Origin: Ampelomyces quisqualis
Lineage: Eukaryota > Ascomycota > Dothideomycetes > Pleosporales > Phaeosphaeriaceae
Direction: 5' to 3'
Assembly: GCA_018398575.1 (NCBI GenBank)
Contig: JAGTXZ010000014.1
Coordinates: 62,001 to 126,000 of the forward strand
Length of the DNA: 64,000 bases
Made by a program: the position numbers and the translations under genes. Positions 1-10,255 of this stretch are shown here, one piece after another; within the stretch, counting starts at the first letter, position 1; every line of letters starts with the position of its first letter. The notes below the pieces were generated by a model that worked only from the letters and a program-made list of their open reading frames with translations, was not told where the DNA came from and searched no databases.

Positions 1-2
1 AG

Positions 3-263
3 CAGCTGGCCTCCAAGCCTGAGAATCAAGCAAATGGAATGACCGCCATCTACCTTCCCGAAGGCATCACACCCCCCGACGTCCTCCCCAACCTTTTGAA
101 GAAGGGGGTCATCTTCGCTGGTGGACTGCACAAGGAGATTGCTACAAAGTATATCCGCTTTGGACACATGGGTGTGAGCGTCACAGATCCCCAAAGGCAG
201 GACATCACAGCAGCAATCAGCAAATTGAAGGAGAGCTTGGCGGACTCTGGTTACAAGGCTTGA
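3..263 (+). CDS. Alanine-glyoxylate aminotransferase, C-terminal end (partial)
   Basis: The open frame enters from the left edge, reading Q-L-A-S-K-P at base 3, and stops at 261-263. About 86 residues are present, so only the C-terminal part of a fold-type I PLP enzyme is inside the window. The visible segments GVIFAGGLHKEIATKYIRFG and HMGVSV match the C-terminal region of fungal alanine-glyoxylate / serine-glyoxylate aminotransferases. In that family the arginine of the Y-I-R-F-G-H-M-G strand contributes to substrate carboxylate binding. The PLP lysine and the start lie outside the window. By family knowledge the enzyme makes glycine from glyoxylate, in peroxisomes or mitochondria. The last residues (GYKA) are not a clear PTS1 signal. 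The family call is firm; the exact substrate preference is inferred. Confidence 0.8.
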   Translation, partial: QLASKPENQANGMTAIYLPEGITPPDVLPNLLKKGVIFAGGLHKEIATKYIRFGHMGVSVTDPQRQDITAAISKLKESLADSGYKA

Positions 264-892
264 GTTGGATCTTGTATAGATTACCAATATTCCCGCCTCA
301 TACGTTGCTCACTTGACGAGTTCCGACTCGCGACCAATAATGTAGACGATAGATAAACCCAAGAATAGAAGAGGAATTGTAAACACAGCTAGTCCTGGAC
401 TTCTGGTACGATCGCGAAACTGCGACTGTGCACACAACTCGCCCAGCACCGCGATACCCACAATTCTGCAAGCACTTTGCTCACAAATCTCTACTCAACC
501 ACCCGGCCCTTTTCCTCAGGAACTGGTCAAGATAAACCCATCTTATATCCATCAGGCTAGTTTGCCCAGCAGCCGAGCACAGTTTAGCGTCTTAGTACTC
601 GATGAATACGGTTGCAGTCTCCACAGCGACCTATCAACTTCCTAGGTCGCCACACCGTCATGGAGTAGGAGACTGAAACGTGGAAAAAGGTCCGACGTGG
701 TAGATGGAATGAGTGGGTCGAGCGAGGCTGTGCCTGGCAAATGCAAAGCGAACATACATCATGTTTTCATTGGCATTTACAGGTAGGTAGTGACGGTTGA
801 AGCCAGTTCCCAGGCTATTGCCACCTTTTGTGACCGCCCACACTCGTTGTTGAGAAAACCAGGACATAAGGAAGAGCTGTACAATCGCAATC
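264..892. other. Intergenic, no gene seen
   Basis: This 630-bp stretch holds the 3' flank of the aminotransferase gene and the upstream region of the membrane-protein gene starting at 893. No conserved protein, tRNA or repeat could be read on either strand. Confidence 0.5.
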
Positions 893-1942
893 ATGACTAC
901 CACGACCGACACTCGTGGCAATTGGCGATCATGGTCACTAGCTTTCGAGACTGCGCCGCCTGCAGCATGCCAAACCTTGCGCAATGAAAGGAACGTCCTT
1001 GAGTGGGGCAAAACATGTGTCTTCGGAGAGGAAGACGGTGACGCACTTCCGTTTAGCATCAACACTGCTTGCATGCCATGGGTAACGCCGAACGTCCATC
1101 CAAGTTCCGGAGCATTCTACTCCCCAGCCACAGCATGTCCAACATCATGGTCGGCAGTCTCAACAGCTACCAGTGGAGATCAATGGGTGACTGGCGAGAC
1201 GGCATTGACGTGTTGTCCGCCCGGTTTCGAAGGGGATGCGAGAGGAGGATGTAGAGTTGGAAGCAGCGGAACCTATCCAGTCGTCCAATGCGGCGAGGCA
1301 GACGCAGAAGAGAATAACAATCTCGTATACACCGCAGGCCAATTTCCTGCAAGCGCAACGCCGTCCATAACGGCGCTTCAAATACGATACCAGGCGAGCG
1401 ACACCGGCTCTGCGAGCGCACCAGCCAGTTCACCATCAAATTTGGGGTCCGGATCATCGAATGATACCGGTGGTGGCGGCGGCGGATTATCAACAGGTGC
1501 CAAAGCCGCCATCGGGACCATCATACCCCTCGTCTTCATCATCGGCGCACTCGCATTCGGACTCCTGTGGCGCAGAAGAAAACAAAAGAAAGCGGCCATG
1601 GCACTCGCTGTGCAAAACATGGCAGCGAATCTCGACACCAAAGGCGCCGCAACATTGGGTCCTAGAGTCGCTGCTGCATATCGAACAAGTGATGATCCGC
1701 ACGAAACACCAGAATGGAATGTCGAAATGGATGCTACGGAAGCGGAGAAGCAGAAACTTGTTGCGCATCACGATCACGATCCTACTTCGGCGACTACGGC
1801 GGGGACAGATACTAGTGAATTGGGTGGGATGGTGAGGATGTCGAGGAAGCCGATTGCGCCCGTGGAGATTGATGGGACGGCAGTGAGGGCGGAGGTGGGG
1901 GATGCGTATATACCTTATCGCCCTGGGGGAGGAGGGATGTAG
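893..1942 (+). CDS. Single-pass membrane protein with Cys-containing ectodomain, unknown function
   Basis: This is an intronless frame of 349 residues. An N-terminal extracellular-type region with scattered cysteines (about residues 25-135, including L-T-C-C-P-P-G-F) is followed by a Ser/Gly/Pro linker. One strong membrane segment follows (about 203-225, AAIGTIIPLVFIIGALAFGL) and is closed by the basic stop-transfer stretch WRRRKQKK. A roughly 120-residue acidic, Thr-rich cytoplasmic tail comes next. This plan is common in ascomycete surface proteins related loosely to WSC/Mid2-type stress sensors, but no WSC domain is recognisable. No cleavable signal peptide precedes the cysteine region at the ATG used, although that ATG has an A at -3. 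Either the protein inserts without a cleaved signal, or an upstream exon was missed. The function is unknown. Confidence 0.6.
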   Translation: MTTTTDTRGNWRSWSLAFETAPPAACQTLRNERNVLEWGKTCVFGEEDGDALPFSINTACMPWVTPNVHPSSGAFYSPATACPTSWSAVSTATSGDQWVTGETALTCCPPGFEGDARGGCRVGSSGTYPVVQCGEADAEENNNLVYTAGQFPASATPSITALQIRYQASDTGSASAPASSPSNLGSGSSNDTGGGGGGLSTGAKAAIGTIIPLVFIIGALAFGLLWRRRKQKKAAMALAVQNMAANLDTKGAATLGPRVAAAYRTSDDPHETPEWNVEMDATEAEKQKLVAHHDHDPTSATTAGTDTSELGGMVRMSRKPIAPVEIDGTAVRAEVGDAYIPYRPGGGGM

Positions 1943-2403
1943 AAGGATTTTGAAGTATCAACATGTTCCGCGACGTGATTCCATCTGTCGCTTGGAGTGA
2001 TCAATTAGGTGCTGGTTTGCTGTATTGATGCTGGGGCAAGCCCATCTATCGACTGGAATAATCGTCCGGTACCTACCCTAATGACGAGTGCTCGTCTACA
2101 TACAGACTGTGTTGTGTCGAGAAGCGAACTCCTTGCGACCATCGAGTGTCCATGCCGTACAACACTGCCGCCGCTTCAATAGAATCGCACTCTAGCAAGC
2201 CAAAATGTGCCCTGGTCGGTTCGCTACCAGCAGCCAACACCACCGGCATTCGCCTCGTAGGCAGAACCATACCACGTGCTTCACAATTTCCAGCAGTCTC
2301 ATGGTCTCTGCCCCGACTCTCAGTCACCTTTACTTTGTGCTTTTACGCGGCCGTGCCCTGTCGTCACCTTTGCCTCCACGAGACCCACTTTCACCGCTTC
2401 TCC
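1943..2403. other. Intergenic, no gene seen
   Basis: This is the 3' flank of the membrane-protein gene. Open frames here overlap on both strands and none shows family motifs. Confidence 0.4.
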
Positions 2404-2756
2404 TCAAAAACTCGTGGTATGCTCTGTGATCCAGCAATCATCGTCGCTGACACCGTTACCGTTGGTACCCCGAGCAGCATTCTCAACCTCGCGCGTCTTC
2501 TTCTCAAGCTTGGATCGCTCCACGGGATCGGAAAACAAGAATCGAAAATGCTCTTCACGGGTGCAGCAACGGTCACCTCGCGAGCGACCAGAAGACAGTC
2601 TATCTGTGACAACGTTTTCTGGTACAGCAACACCTCGTTGCTCTAACTTCTCGAGAATTGGTAAAAATCGTGCGAGCAAAGCATCTTGTGAAGCACTACG
2701 CTGCTTCAAATCGTTGACCTCAGTTTCTAGCTCAAGGATACGATTTTGAAGGGCAG
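2404..2756 (-). pseudogene. Truncated leucine-zipper exon (possible bZIP remnant)
   Basis: On the minus strand an open exon runs from an intron acceptor (TGTGTAG at 2757-2763, with branch motif CTAAT about 20 nt upstream) to a stop at 2404. It encodes about 117 residues. Its first part reads ALQNRILELETEVNDLKQ, with leucines at exact seven-residue spacing (L, L, L), then a second amphipathic stretch ARFLPILEKLEQRGVAVP. That is a leucine zipper or coiled coil, as in the part of a fungal bZIP regulator that follows the basic region. No basic region is found upstream. The next DNA is the AT-rich island, and no plausible upstream exon or donor was found in it. The piece therefore looks like the 3' end of a gene cut off or degraded at the island edge. 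It could also be a short unrelated coiled-coil gene. Confidence 0.35.
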
Positions 2757-2763
2757 CTACACA

Positions 2764-4190
2764 ACATATATTAGTCTTCCATCTACTACCTCTTGCAAAA
2801 GTAGATTGCTATAAAACATAGAGGAAACAAAACCGAATTAGGCCTGGAAGAAGAAAATTTATGCAAGTAAAGTAGGAAATAAGATACTATAGGGAAAAGA
2901 CGCATACCGACAACCGGAGGAGTAGTGACGGAGGATTGCCACATCTACATATATCAGCAACCATCCTAATCTTAGCTATCCTAAATCGGCGTAATGCATG
3001 ATATAGGAGTTTGGAAGTTGGTATGGTTGTGAAACATGTAGATGCTGCAGTAATAGTCCTAACCGACCTAACAATACGTAAGCAATGTACTGTACGTAAA
3101 GCATTTCACATTAGTAGTTATAGGGTGCAATAGATAAATTCGTGGCATATTGTAGGATTCTTGGTAAAGCTTGCAGCAAGAACAGAGGCGAAAAGGCAGA
3201 CCTACCTTAAGAGTTACTTTTACGGACCAATACGCGAGGAGTGTATAGAGTGTGATTGCGGCAGACAATCTAGACTTTCGGGTGTGCTCTGAGCTGTAAG
3301 AGAAGTTCTACGTGAGCGCCTGGTGGAGATTTCGCGTCGCGTCTTCTAAACTGGAAGGCACGATAGTCAAGAGGCAGGAGCACTACGTATGCGCGTACCA
3401 TGAATCTTCTTGCCATATTCTTTTGATAGAAGGCACAGTAACCTAACTACCATGCATCTGTATACATATACAGATTGCGTTGCAGTTAGATAAAAGGGAA
3501 ACATATTCGGTACTCCTACTGTATCGCTCTATAGAAGGAGTTAAATAGAATGCATAGGCCCCATATATATAAATTTGACTTCGAGTATAATATTCTGTTT
3601 GGAAACTATGCTTAAGTTTAATATATCTCTACTCACTCAAGTAAGATTAAGTTAAAGCTAGAGTACGGCTAGTAGAGAAAGCTGCCTTGTTACTTCTATC
3701 TCAACTTAAATATTAACAATAGAAACATTTGCATATATATAGAAGCCTTTACTTAAATAACGTTATTCAAGAGCATAGATAAACTCGTAATTAGCGAATA
3801 CGATTCAGAGATCTCGAGAGAAGATAGTATAGTTAAGTAACATAGAGTATATAGCTATACTTACTATATAAACTATACTACTATATAAAATATACTTATA
3901 CAGTAATATACCAAATGTATCCTAGCCTCCTAATTAAAAAGATAGCGTAAGCCTACTTATTAAGCAAAGTACATACAGCACAGAAATATATTTGGTTCTA
4001 CCTAAAATGTTATTACAGAATTACGAGCTGTAATATTTAAAACATGCACACGTAGTTAGCAAAAGAGAGCCTACTCTAAAACGCGGAACGAGTACTAAAA
4101 GTAAACGAACAACAAAAGCTTCAACTACGATTGTAAGGCGACAGTAACAGCATAAGTAATCTTTAGTAGTACAAATATAAAGAGCAAGAA
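2764..4190. repeat. AT-rich island, RIP-like
   Basis: This is about 1.4 kb of strikingly AT-rich sequence, rich in TA steps (for example 3840-3920), with no open frame longer than about 70 codons. Flanking DNA is of normal GC content and the change is fairly sharp on both sides. In ascomycetes such blocks are usually transposon copies mutated by repeat-induced point mutation. No transposase or reverse-transcriptase motif survives here, so the origin is inferred from composition only. Confidence 0.55.
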
Positions 4191-7100
4191 ACCCTCTATC
4201 TCCATGTGTAGTCAGATTGTTTCTGTCCTTATGGAGCGCGCATGCCTGTGCCTGCGCATAGTGGTAGTTATGGCAGTCCCCTCTTTTTTGCTTACCGCTG
4301 AAAGCCTAAAACGGCGTCTAGTCTATCGTTCGGCAGAATCGCCGGTTCAGAGCATCGCTTGTGGTCACTCACCAGACACCAGCGGATCCCGTGATCTTAG
4401 CGTGCCAAGTAACGTGCCAAGCCCCAGTGCGAACAAAACCGCATCGACTCTCTGCCTCGGGCCTGCTTCCTTTCTTCTTTAGCTCTCGTACGTCGGCCCA
4501 GTCCCCCCCCTCAACTTGGCTATTTGCTAACATGTCCTCCAGTTTGCCTTTTGGCTTAGATCAAGTGTAGTATCTGTTCTTTTTAGTTTAATCACTAAAA
4601 CTCTTCTACGGAAGAATCAATGATTAAATTGATTTTTGAAACCAGCTGACGGCTCCCTGGGCTTGCTCACAGTCGTTGGCACAGTGTCGTCTCCCTCACA
4701 CTACTGGAGATGTACGCGAACCACCTTTTTCATTGAGACTTCTGGCTGTTGCCGGTCGCTTGAGGAAGAAGAGCTTGACACGCTGCCCGGACTCCAGATC
4801 CGCCGCTTGTGCCGTCCCGCAATGCGCGAAACTTCCACCCACTTGACCACGAAGAACTGGCAGAACTTGGACTCAAGGTGCACCGTCAACGTTGGGCCGC
4901 TGCTGCACCGCTCTTTGAACGTCAGCCTCGAGAGCCAGTCTCGCTGTTCAATCATCCTACCGTGTAAATTTACATTGCGGTGTTGGGTGTTATTTTTGTG
5001 CGCGGCTGTGTGCGTGAAATTCGAGCAAAAGTTCGCCTCACGTGCACGTGCTTAACCCTTGAACGAATGCGAAGCGGAACTTTCAACAACAGAAGACCAC
5101 GCGCTCCTTATGATCTGTTGTCTGACTACTCAGTGGGCGCGCCAAACCCCAACATCCTTGATTAGGGCCAGGAGCGAGGTTGGACGCGATTAAGCCTGGC
5201 GTGCCTGTCGTGGTATACCAAGAGTCACTCTTGTCGACGCCTGCCACCTTGGAGTCTATTGACACTCTATCGCAGAGATTACGGTCTTCGTGGGATACTC
5301 CAACCTTGGTATGCGTTGGTAAGTCCAGGATCTGGTTGTCCACGACAGAACGATTCTCATCCGCTGTGATGCCGCTTCCGCATCACCAAAGCCAGTTCAG
5401 TAGCCACCTTGCTGCATCATTGAGCTGCCGAATGCGTCTCCTGTGACAGGAAAAGGAAATGATAGGCTGCATAATCTAGCGACAGGAGGCTGGCCAGATA
5501 TTGCCATTACCTACAACTCATGGCGCGATAATATGTTATGGTCAAGAATCCACGTCAAAGAGCTACCACCACTACCGCAAATGTACGCTATTTAGACGAC
5601 AGCAGTCGATATACCGATGCAAAACTTTGAGGTCGCCGTTGCCAACCTTGAATCGCAGTCACCATTATTGGCAGGCCTCCAATTGAACGTTGCTCACGCA
5701 CGATGGCCAGGCCATGCCGATCTTCGCACCACTCTGTGTCTTCAGACACACGATGACAGCTCTTACACAAGGTTCTGACTCCCGAGTCGCGCGTCGCTGT
5801 GGCGTTATGACGCCACGCCGATCATCTCGCGCACCTGGCTGTGCCTTGAAGCAGGTGATTGCTAGTTCTACTGGCCACGTGCTCCAAGTATCTGGACGAT
5901 CTTCGGCGATGCTAGACGTAGACTGGTACTAGCCTTCCAAGTTATGATCGTGGTAGCCGGATTGATGGGCGATGTACAGTCTGTACAGACTGCATTTGAT
6001 CTCACCAGAGACAACAAGTCCATACGTACGGTTCTCAATCCGGCTACATGGCGATCGAGTTTCTACAGGTTCTTGATGGTTGACGTCGTCGTACATCAAA
6101 TAGCACAACTGTATATAACCTTGCCCGCAAGGGAGAGCGTGCGGGGTATGAGTATGCTTGATGAGCCCCTAAAAACGACCAGCCTCTATATAGCCAATAG
6201 CAGTAGTGGAATTATATTTCATACCGCGGCATTTAGCTCAGGGTGCAGGGTAGCTCCCGCGGAACCTAGTGATTGCCGGACAGAAGCAACTAGCCCAAGC
6301 AAATACTACCACACCAACATGCCTGGAAGCTAAAGGCTATCAGAACGTCCATCATCTCCGATCACCCCAACTCGCCACCCCTGGAGGTGCAGGAATTTGT
6401 AGCCATCAACAACAGACGTCAAGAGATTTCACAGCACGAAGAGACATGACAGAGTCGACGGTGAAAACAACAAGTCTCAAGGCGCAGCGGAGCAAATTAG
6501 AAACTGCACATCTCCAAAAAAAAGAAGATATCCCATTCCTCGAGTCATCGACCTGACGCCAAATGACAACCTAAACGAAGCATCAACATGACACTGGACT
6601 GTCAAACCCAATATGAATGGGGCATTGAACCTGGTCAGGGCGGCTCAAAGGTATTATCCCTGTTAGGGCGGTCGATCAGTCGCAATAAGCTCTGATGTGA
6701 TGAGCTTATTGCTTGCTAGCGAATCTGGTGTCTCTGTGCCGATTTACCACTGTTGTTTCTCAAAGGACACAGAATCAGGGCGGCGCCACGCGGCCACACA
6801 GCGTTTGCTCCAAGGGCCAGGATTGCAGGGACTCGAACATGGTCAGCTCTCAAGCGTTCAAATGACGGGTAGTGCACTCAAAATGCCGAGGTCGACCGTG
6901 GCGAGAATGGTGTGTTATAAAGTTGTGTAGTTTAGGGACAAGCGCAATGGTAGTCTGCTTCCCCGCATGTCGGCATCACACATGCCTGTCAAGATTCGTC
7001 CATGAGGTAGGTACTTGACAGAGGACGTAATCAGAGCTGCTGATTCGTCCAACTTTGTACAGGGCGCGCGCCACCCCCTTCCTATACTCTGTGGTCTGCA

Positions 7101-7280
7101 CACCACTGCCAACCGAATGGGGATAAAGATTGGTTTATTTCCATGGACTTGTTCCCATGCTGCATGCGAAGCTCAAAGACCCCGCAGGCGCCACACGCTG
7201 TTGTTTGTCCACTCACATGCCACCTACGTAGGGCCTGGGTTACTGTGGTCAAGTCCCTGCCAAAGTAGTACACTACAGGT
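4191..7280. other. Gene-poor region with fragmentary frames
   Basis: About 3 kb of normal-composition DNA with no recognisable gene. The most gene-like piece is a plus-strand frame from about 5448 to 5930 that stays open apart from a few stops (near 5590, 5785 and 5870). It includes readable stretches such as GGWPDIAITYNSWRDNMLW and the later SQSPLLAGLQLNVAHARWPG. It may be a decayed coding region of unknown family. Nothing else in the region can be assigned. Confidence 0.35.
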
Positions 7281-7524
7281 ATGTCGATCTACCCCAGGAT
7301 ATGTCGATCAACCCCAGGATATGTCGATCAACCCCAGGATATGTCGATCAACCCCAGGATATGTCGATCAACCCCAGGATATGTCGATGATGCACTCCCC
7401 ACGAACAGCGGTCCACAGTTCCTCCAATGAAAGAGACCACGAGTATGTCGATCTACCCCAGGATATGTCGATGATGCACTCCCCACGAACAGCGGTCCGC
7501 AGTTCCTCCAATGAAAGGGACCAC
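7281..7524. repeat. 20-bp tandem repeat nested in an 84-bp duplication
   Basis: Five head-to-tail copies of a 20-bp unit (atgtcgatcaaccccaggat, first copy with a t at position 10) occupy 7281-7380. They are followed by a 60-bp block at 7381-7440. After four bases a sixth copy of the 20-mer (7445-7464) and a second copy of the 60-bp block (7465-7524, two mismatches) follow. The period between the two large copies is 84 bp. The array lies between the gene-poor region and the peroxidase gene and is probably not translated. Confidence 0.9.
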
Positions 7525-7749
7525 GTTCGTAAAGGGGGTTCGCGGCGGATGATGGCAACCAAAGTTTTCTGGAATCTGCCTCGGTATTCCGAATATCTGG
7601 CTGATGGTTAGAGACGAGTTCTAGGAAGAGAAGGCTATAAGTAAAGAGCGATTCGTAAAGTGCAAACATTACCACTCCAGTGGTAGTATTATTCACTACA
7701 ACTGTTCTGACTTGACATCCATCTTGGAGCTTGTGCTCAGCGTTCCACC

Positions 7750-9162
7750 ATGCCTAGACTTTCTTCAGTTCTACTTCTCTCCAGCGCCGCGTCCACGGCA
7801 TGGGGTTATGGTTGGGTAGCAGGCCAGGCAGGCGTTGATTCGTCTCTACTGAGAGAAGCTCGTTATGCCAACCACAAGCGACAAAGCTCATGCCCCTTCA
7901 ACCCTGATCACAAGGGTGCTGCACCATACTCGAACACATATCCTTACACCGGAGCGAAGAACGGTTTGCCTGGGTCTCAGAAGGGAGGCATCAAGGTCCC
8001 TGCGGATGGCGACACGGCCCATGCATACACGGCCCCAGGAGCAAACGACATCCGCGGTCCCTGTCCCGGCTTGAACGCCGCAGCCAATCACAACTTTTTG
8101 TCACACGACGGCATCACCAACTTCAACGAGCTTGTCGATGCCCAGCAGAACGTCTACAACGTCGGCTATGACCTCGCGGTGCTGCTCGCCGTCCTCGGCA
8201 TCCAAGCGGACGGGGACGTTGTAACGACTAAGCTGAGTATTGGCTGCGATGCCACTTCTCGCACTGCGCTGCTGCCGCTGCTGGGTAGCCAGCCAGGGTT
8301 GAACGGACATAACAAGTTCGAGGGTGATACATCGCTCACGCGCACGGATTACTTTCTCAACAACGGCGACAACTACTCCTTCAACGGATCGTTGTTTGCG
8401 GAGATGAAGTCTTATGCGGATAGTGTGTCGGGCGGAAAGTTTGATTTGAATGCGCTTGCTGCGTATAGGAGTAGGCGGTATGATGAATCTGTGCAGAGTG
8501 AGTCCTACCACCCCACAACTGGCATCAGCACTACAAGACTATGCAATAAGCTAAGCACGCGCAGCGAACCCCAACTTCTTCTTCGGCCCGTTGTCTCTTC
8601 TGCTCTTTGGCGCTGCTTCGTTCCTGTACGAGCTTTTCCCGTCATACGGCAACGCAGGCACCCCAGACCTTGGTACGCAGCGCCAACCCACCCAACATGT
8701 GTGTAGCCTGCTAATTAGATGGAAAAAGCGACCATGACAAGTTTCTTCGGCGCAGTGGAGGACGCGTCGGCGCCCGGCGGATGGCGCCACGTGCCAGAAA
8801 AAATTCCCGAGAACTGGTTTTCTCGCGTGGCGCCTTACACCGGCACCGACGTGACGCGCGAGATCCTGGCCATGTATCTCAAGTACCCCAAGCTGTTTGG
8901 CGGCAACGTTGGCACCAACAACTTCAACGGGCTGTCGGCTCCGTTTGGGATTATCAGGGACGGGACGCTGCCTGCGGAGGCGACGGCGAGCGGTGTGCTT
9001 TGCTTGTTGTACCAGCTCGGCACGAGCGCGGTGCCGTCGAGCTTGAGCACCGTTACGGACGTTACTGCTGCTCTGCTGAACTTTGGTGTTGGCAAACTGA
9101 ACCCGTTGTTTGAGAATCAGGGATGCGCTTTGAAGCCTGATCAGACGCAGGGTGGGAAGTGA
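7750..9162 (+). CDS. Secreted haem-thiolate peroxidase (chloroperoxidase / peroxidase family 2)
   Basis: Three exons (7750-8497, 8565-8672, 8729-9162) join in phase to give 429 residues. A signal peptide (MPRLSSVLLLSSAASTAWG) is followed by the family hallmark around residues 101-121: R-G-P-C-P-G-L-N-A-A-A-N-H-N-F-L-S-H-D-G. In it the cysteine of P-C-P (Cys105) is the expected axial haem ligand. Downstream segments NPNFFFGPLSLLLFGAASFL and the exon-3 run ATMTSFFGAVEDASAPGGW are also typical of the family. Family members use peroxide to halogenate, oxidise or oxygenate organic substrates outside the cell (chloroperoxidase, unspecific peroxygenase, aflatoxin-oxidase relatives). Which activity this one has cannot be read. 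The second acceptor was chosen at 8728 because only it keeps the conserved D-L-A-T-M-T-S-F-F junction; the closer AG at 8718 shifts the frame. Confidence 0.92.
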
Positions 9163-10255
9163 AGAGAGGAGAATGCAAATGACATGATAGGACACACTTG
9201 GGTCGCTAGACGTCAGAGAGTTTGTGCGGTAAAGAAGTGAAGATGTCGTCGAGGCGACTTTGCCCCGTCATGTTGCATGTAGTCTCCCAGGTGGTCTTGC
9301 ACGCAACATGGGGTCAGATAATGAATGACGGTATAGTGCCACGACCCCCGCCGCGCTCTTGTTTCGTTTCGCACAGAGCAGCGCGGGATAGACCCAGCTT
9401 ACCGTGCAGCTGTTGTTTCTGATGTTGTTTCTGGTGCTGTTTCTTGGAGTGTTGCGACATGCATTTCATCTTGCGGATGCTGACGGCGGGCGACGAGGAT
9501 AGGAGGCGGCTGTCGCACCTGGATGGATGCGGTAAGCAGCCGCTCGCCGCGTCCGACACTAGCCCCAATCGGGCAGCGCCTCCACCACGGCCCACGACTC
9601 ACTGAGCTCTGAGCAGCAACTGAGTAACGGCCGCAAGGTGGCAGCTGGCTACACGTGTGACTTGTCGCAGGCGACAACGGGCGCGCGTCCAAGGCCAGGG
9701 GCAGGTGGCTCGGCACTTGGCGAGCCCGCGAGCCCATCCCATTCGGGCGCCTCTGCCAGGTACCCGCCCCGAGCAGCGAGCATCATGGAACCAACCGCCC
9801 TGAAACGCAATCTCATTCTCTCCGACGGCGGCCAGCCAGCAACTGCAGCAGCCGCAGGAAGACATGTCACCGTGGCCAGCCCCGACGTTGGCCACGCCCG
9901 CTCCTGAGTGGCTCGCCTCCTGCACAGTGCCACCTCTGGAGTCTGCCGCCGAGTCGTCCCGGGGACCCCCATCGCATCGAATCATCGATGAAGCAAATTA
10001 ACTCGTCCAGGGGCACGCCATCGAGTCATGGCCGTGCATCGGTGCGCCCGGACGTTCATCACCCGGGACCTCATATAGAGACCGCCTGCTTGCCCCCATC
10101 CGTTCTCCAGCCTCTGCGAAACTTTCCTTCACCACACTCCCTTTCTGTCTCCGGACCCGTCTCTCATTTGACCCACATCCAGTCACTCTTTCCTGGATCC
10201 AACAGCGTGTTGCCGAACCGACTTTTCTTCCACACCAACACTGCCCACCATCACC
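9163..10255. promoter_or_regulatory. Intergenic; upstream region of the cell-surface protein gene
   Basis: No gene is seen. The last 200 bp look like a strong fungal promoter: a TATA-like catatagaga near 10070, pyrimidine-rich tracts from about 10090 to 10200, and a CACC-type context just before the ATG at 10256. These assignments are by eye. Confidence 0.35.

Noticed and set aside
6219..6290. tRNA-like A-box (tttagctcagggtgca)
   Set aside because: No matching T-arm, acceptor stem or anticodon arm could be folded around it.
6781..6860. Minus-strand tRNA-like TTCGAGTCCC
   Set aside because: No cloverleaf could be built with the upstream sequence.
7015..7611. 198-codon plus-strand frame over the 20-bp repeat
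   Set aside because: The repeat unit is 20 bp, not a multiple of three, so the frame changes from copy to copy; it is only stop-free by composition.
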